This document shows positions 44,210 to 47,518 of a stretch of 47,518 nucleotides of DNA, piece after piece. Every line of letters begins with the position of its first letter. Positions within the stretch are counted from its first letter, which is position 1. This DNA comes from an uncultured Lachnospiraceae bacterium (lineage in GTDB: Bacteria > Bacillota > Clostridia > Lachnospirales > Lachnospiraceae). The notes beneath the pieces are model-generated. The model ran no database searches, was not told where the DNA came from, and saw only the letters and a list, made by a program, of their open reading frames with translations. A program made the position numbers and the translations under genes. Where the stretch lies: contig CANQME010000008.1 in the NCBI GenBank assembly GCA_947624815.1, positions 1 to 47,518 of the forward strand, written 5' to 3'.

Positions 44210-45193
44210 ATGTCGTTTTCATCGGGAGTGAAGGAAGAGCTGTCCGCCCAGCTGAGCCCGGCCCGGCACTGCCGGATCGCAGAGACCGCGTCGATCATAA
44301 GCCTCTGCGGCCGGATCCGGATCGACGAGGAGGACCGCTGCCGCATCACGATTTCCACGGAAAATGAAGCTGTTGCAAGAAAGTACTTTACATTATTGGA
44401 AAAAACATTTAATATAAATACAGATATCATCATCCGGCAGAACACGTACCTGCGCCGGAGCCGGGCCTATATGGTCACGATCACAGAGGATGAACAGGCC
44501 AGAAGGGTGCTTCTGACCACGAAGCTGATGGACAGGGATGGCCAGATCGGCGAGGATCTGTCTGTAGTACGGAATCTGGTGATTCAGAATACCTGCTGCA
44601 AGCGGGCGTTTTTGCGCGGAGCTTTTCTGGCGGCAGGATCCATAAGCGATCCGGAGCGGTTCTATCATTATGAGATCGCGTGTCTGACTGAAGAGAAGGC
44701 AGCGCAGATACGTGAGGTGATCGCGGCGTTCGGCATCGACGCGCGTATCGTGGCCCGGAAGAAGCACTATGTAGTCTATGTCAAGGAAGGGGACCAGATC
44801 GCGGATCTTCTGAATGTGATGGAGGCGCCGAAGGCTCTGATGGAGTTCGAGAACGTCCGGATCGTGAGGGAGATGCGCGGCAGCGTCAACCGGATGGTGA
44901 ACTGTGAGACCGCGAATATTCAGAAGACCGTGTCTGCTGCGGTCAAGCAGATCGAGGATATCACATTTATCAGGGATACCGTGGGCTTCGACGTATTGCC
45001 GGAAGGTCTTGCCGAGATGGCGGCGCTTCGGCTGGCGAGACCCGAAGCGACGCTTAAGGAGCTGGGAGAGTCCCTGGACCCGCCGGTGGGCAAATCGGGG
45101 GTGAACCACCGGCTGAGGAAGCTTAGTAACCTGGCGGAAGATTTGCGGGAGAAACGCGGATCTGATTGGTCTGAGGATCATTCGGAGAAATGA
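44210..45193 (+). CDS. whiA: WhiA-family DNA-binding protein
   Basis: 327 residues. An N-terminal degenerate LAGLIDADG homing-endonuclease-like domain (FLRGAFLAAGSISDPERFYH) is joined to a C-terminal helix-turn-helix (PEATLKELGESLDPPVGKSG, VNHRLRKL). WhiA controls sporulation-associated division genes in Streptomyces and influences chromosome segregation and division in Bacillus. GAGGTGAT precedes ATG 44210. In many Bacillota a YvcK/MgfK gene lies between rapZ and whiA; it is absent here. Confidence 0.96.
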   Translation: MSFSSGVKEELSAQLSPARHCRIAETASIISLCGRIRIDEEDRCRITISTENEAVARKYFTLLEKTFNINTDIIIRQNTYLRRSRAYMVTITEDEQARRVLLTTKLMDRDGQIGEDLSVVRNLVIQNTCCKRAFLRGAFLAAGSISDPERFYHYEIACLTEEKAAQIREVIAAFGIDARIVARKKHYVVYVKEGDQIADLLNVMEAPKALMEFENVRIVREMRGSVNRMVNCETANIQKTVSAAVKQIEDITFIRDTVGFDVLPEGLAEMAALRLARPEATLKELGESLDPPVGKSGVNHRLRKLSNLAEDLREKRGSDWSEDHSEK

Positions 45194-45206
45194 GGAGGAA
45201 GAAGTT

Positions 45207-45461
45207 ATGCAGAAAAAATCTATCACAATCGAGATGGACCCGGGTCTGGAGGCGCGTCCGGTAGCCATGCTGGTGCAGGTTGCCAGCCAGTATGACAGCA
45301 GCATCTATGTGGAGAGCGAATCCAAGAGGGTGAACGCCAAGAGTATCATGGGTATGATGACCCTTGGACTGCTGCCCGGAGAGAAGATCGTGGTGACGGC
45401 AGAGGGCGCCGACGAGGAGCAGGCGCTGGCCGGCATCGAGAAGTACCTGACTGAAGGCTGA
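45207..45461 (+). CDS. Crh-like HPr-family protein (Glu15, Ser46)
   Basis: 84 residues with the HPr fold pattern. The PTS phosphorylation site, normally H15 in GLHARPA, is E15 here (GLEARPV), so it cannot carry phosphate from enzyme I. The regulatory serine is kept: S46 in NAKSIMGMM. In Bacillus the paralogue Crh has Q15 and serves only catabolite repression as a CcpA partner after phosphorylation by HPrK. With hprK in the same cluster, a Crh-type regulatory role is the likely reading; a true HPr should be encoded elsewhere. GAGGAGG precedes ATG 45207. Confidence 0.92.
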   Translation: MQKKSITIEMDPGLEARPVAMLVQVASQYDSSIYVESESKRVNAKSIMGMMTLGLLPGEKIVVTAEGADEEQALAGIEKYLTEG

Positions 45462-45494
45462 GAAGAAAGACAGTAACGGAAGGCTTGCTTAAAT

Positions 45495-45539
45495 CTTGCA
45501 GTTCCGGTGCCGCAGGGCGGCCGGACTGCAAGTTTTTTT
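45495..45539 (+). terminator. Intrinsic terminator after the Crh-like gene
   Basis: Stem 45495-45507 with 45521-45532 (one bulged base), followed by TTTTTTT at 45533-45539. It separates the Crh-like gene from dnaE. Confidence 0.88.
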
Positions 45540-45561
45540 CAGAAGAAATGAGGTGGCGGGA

Positions 45562-47518
45562 TTGGCATTCACACATCTTCACGTCCATACGGAATACAGT
45601 CTTCTGGACGGCTCCAGCAAGATCGGCGAGCTGGTGGCGAAGGCGAAGGAACTGGGCATGGACAGCATGGCGATCACGGATCACGGCGTGATGTACGGCG
45701 TCATCGACTTCTATAAGGCGGCGAAGGCCGCGGGGATCAAGCCGATCCTCGGATGCGAGGTCTATGTGGCCCCCGGCTCCCGGTTCGACCGGGAGAGCGT
45801 GAGGGGCGAGGACCGCTACTACCATCTGATTCTTCTGGCCGAGAACAACGCCGGCTACCAGAACCTGATGAAGATCGTGACCAAAGGGTTCGTAGACGGC
45901 TTCTATTATAAACCGCGGGTGGATTACGAGGTGCTCCGTGAGTATCACGAAGGCATCATCTGCTTAAGCGCCTGCCTGGCGGGCGAGGTGCAGCGGTTTC
46001 TGGAACGGGGACAGTATGAGCAGGGGAAGGAAGCGGCGCTGCGCTATCTGGATATCTTCGGGCCCGGCAATTTCTTTCTGGAGCTGCAGGATCACGGGAT
46101 TCCCGCCCAGAAGATTGTGAACCAGGCGCTTATGAAGCTGAGCGGCGAGATCGGGGTGCCGCTGGTGGCGACCAATGACATCCATTACATCAACGCTGAG
46201 GACGCGGTGCCCCACGATATCCTTCTGTGCATCCAGACCAACAAGAAGGTCACCGACGAGAACCGGATGCGCTACGAGGGCGGGCAGTATTACTGCAAGT
46301 CCGAGGAAGAGATGCGTAAGCTGTTTTCCTACGCCCCAGAAGCCCTGGACAACACATACGAGATTTCCAGAAGGTGCAATGTGGAGATTGAATTCGGCGT
46401 CACGAAGCTGCCGCTGTTTGCCGTTCCCGACGGTTACGATTCCTGGACGTATCTGAATCACCTCTGCGACGAGGGACTGGCGCGGCGGTATCCGCAGGAT
46501 CCGGACGGGTCGCTGCGGAAGCGGCTCGATTATGAGCTCGGCGTCATCCGGAATATGGGATATGTGGACTATTTCCTGATCGTGTGGGACTTTATCCATT
46601 TCGCCCGGTCAAACGGCATCAGCGTCGGTCCGGGCCGCGGCTCGGCCGCCGGCTCCATCGTCGCCTACTGCCTGGAGATCACCGATATCGATCCGATCCG
46701 CTATAATCTGCTGTTCGAGCGCTTCCTGAATCCGGAGCGTGTCACCATGCCGGATATCGACATCGATTTCTGCTTCGAGCGCCGTCAGGAGGTCATCGAC
46801 TATGTGATCCGCAAGTACGGCAAGGACCAGGTGGTGCAGATCATTACGTTCGGCACCCTGGCCGCCAGGGGCGTGATCCGCGACGTGGGGCGCGTCCTGG
46901 ATATTCCCTTCAACAAGTGCGATGCCGTCGCCAAGATGGTCCCGAGAGATCTGGGGATCACCCTGGAGAAGGCCCTGAAGGCAAGTCCGGACCTGCGAAA
47001 CGCCTACAATGAGGACGAGCAGGTCAAGTACCTGATCGATATGTCCATGCGCCTGGAGGGGCTGCCGAGGCACGCTTCCATGCATGCCGCCGGCGTCGTG
47101 ATCAGCCGCACCTCCGTGGATAATTACGTGCCTCTGTCCAGAGCCGCCGACGGTTCTCTGACAACCCAGTTTACAATGACGACGCTGGAGGAGCTGGGAC
47201 TTCTGAAGATGGATTTCCTGGGTCTTCGGACGCTGACGGTCATTCAGAACGCGGTCGGACAGATCGAGAAGAACTATGGCGTCCGGCTGGACCTGCATGA
47301 CCTGGATTATAACGACAAAGCCGTGATGGAGCTGATCGGAAGCGGCCGGGACGAAGGCATTTTCCAGCTTGAGAGCAGCGGCATGAAAAGCTTCATGAAG
47401 GAGCTGAAGCCGGAGACGCTGGAGGATATCATCGCCGGCATCGCCCTGTACCGTCCGGGTCCCATGGAATTTATCCCCAAGTACTTAAAGGGAAAGAACG
47501 AGCGGGAATCCGTTACCT
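45562..47518 (+). CDS. dnaE: DNA polymerase III alpha subunit, DnaE type (3' end outside window)
   Basis: Replicative polymerase subunit; the first 652 residues are in the window and the frame is open at the right edge. PHP domain: FTHLHVHTEYSLLDGSSKIG, MAITDHGVMYG, ILGCEVYV, ATNDIHYI. Polymerase core: VGPGRGSAAGSIVAYCLEI and the catalytic aspartates in PDIDIDFCFE, then ITFGTLAARGVIRDVGRVL and LPRHASMHAAGVVIS. The PHP-first start with no N-terminal OB/exonuclease region marks DnaE rather than PolC. The start appears to be TTG 45562, five bases after AGGTGG (45551-45556), giving the typical MAFTHLHVHTEYS; in-frame GTG 45553 is the alternative. Confidence 0.95.
   Translation, partial: MAFTHLHVHTEYSLLDGSSKIGELVAKAKELGMDSMAITDHGVMYGVIDFYKAAKAAGIKPILGCEVYVAPGSRFDRESVRGEDRYYHLILLAENNAGYQNLMKIVTKGFVDGFYYKPRVDYEVLREYHEGIICLSACLAGEVQRFLERGQYEQGKEAALRYLDIFGPGNFFLELQDHGIPAQKIVNQALMKLSGEIGVPLVATNDIHYINAEDAVPHDILLCIQTNKKVTDENRMRYEGGQYYCKSEEEMRKLFSYAPEALDNTYEISRRCNVEIEFGVTKLPLFAVPDGYDSWTYLNHLCDEGLARRYPQDPDGSLRKRLDYELGVIRNMGYVDYFLIVWDFIHFARSNGISVGPGRGSAAGSIVAYCLEITDIDPIRYNLLFERFLNPERVTMPDIDIDFCFERRQEVIDYVIRKYGKDQVVQIITFGTLAARGVIRDVGRVLDIPFNKCDAVAKMVPRDLGITLEKALKASPDLRNAYNEDEQVKYLIDMSMRLEGLPRHASMHAAGVVISRTSVDNYVPLSRAADGSLTTQFTMTTLEELGLLKMDFLGLRTLTVIQNAVGQIEKNYGVRLDLHDLDYNDKAVMELIGSGRDEGIFQLESSGMKSFMKELKPETLEDIIAGIALYRPGPMEFIPKYLKGKNERESVT

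Noticed and set aside
45485-45691. Plus-strand frame overlapping the dnaE start
   Set aside because: It is out of frame with dnaE and yields no recognisable protein; the dnaE frame itself runs off the window edge.

Overview
The window looks like chromosome of a Gram-positive Clostridia bacterium (Bacillota), most likely Lachnospiraceae. This rests on strong AGGAGG-type ribosome binding sites, the uvrC-hprK-murB-rapZ-whiA-HPr-dnaE gene order, the rpmB / Asp23 / DAK-domain arrangement, a VanZ-like protein, class II PyrF with PyrK/PyrD(B), and moderately GC-rich coding sequence. No rRNA, tRNA, CRISPR array, integrase or transposase was recognised.

Region by region: 28-3598 is a pyrimidine operon (pyrF, pyrK, pyrD, pyrE). 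3722-6914 holds a 49-residue membrane peptide, a VanZ-like protein, a small membrane protein and an M29-type aminopeptidase. 7013-8776 (minus) is a GH123/DUF4091-like protein. 8866-11540 is the rpmB / Asp23 / fatty-acid-kinase-like block. 11820-13059 is an ECF sigma factor with a membrane partner. 13224-14906 is an AAA-ATPase/PD-(D/E)XK protein, followed by two unusual nested inverted-repeat elements (14930-15169 and 15340-15597). 15630-17489 has glycerate kinase (minus) and a P-loop kinase (plus). 17567-24005 is a two-component system plus ABC exporter; here the regulator and kinase are separated by a PhzF-like gene and a degenerate type I toxin-antitoxin-like locus, and the kinase has lost its membrane segment. 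24091-27015 carries a D,D-carboxypeptidase, endonuclease IV (minus) and a HAD phosphatase.

The most striking part is a roughly 10-kb block, 27028-37058, bounded by a perfect 22-bp direct repeat (27006-27027 and 37059-37080) that contains the stop codon of the gene on each side. Inside are a divergent XRE regulator and an apparent eight-gene operon: a lidless Hsp70, a tandem two-domain CbbX/SpoVK-like AAA+ ATPase, a polytopic membrane protein, two membrane-anchored proteins (one of no recognised family, one TPR/Sel1-like) and three soluble Sel1/TPR-like proteins. The promoter has a palindrome in its spacer that is a natural operator candidate. I read this as a self-contained, probably horizontally acquired chaperone/AAA+ machine at the membrane. 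Its function cannot be deduced from sequence alone.

After the island come a DUF4015-type lipoprotein, a DUF1653 protein, and then the core block uvrC, hprK, murB, rapZ, whiA, a Crh-like HPr (Glu15 in place of the phosphorylatable His, Ser46 kept) and dnaE, which runs off the right edge.
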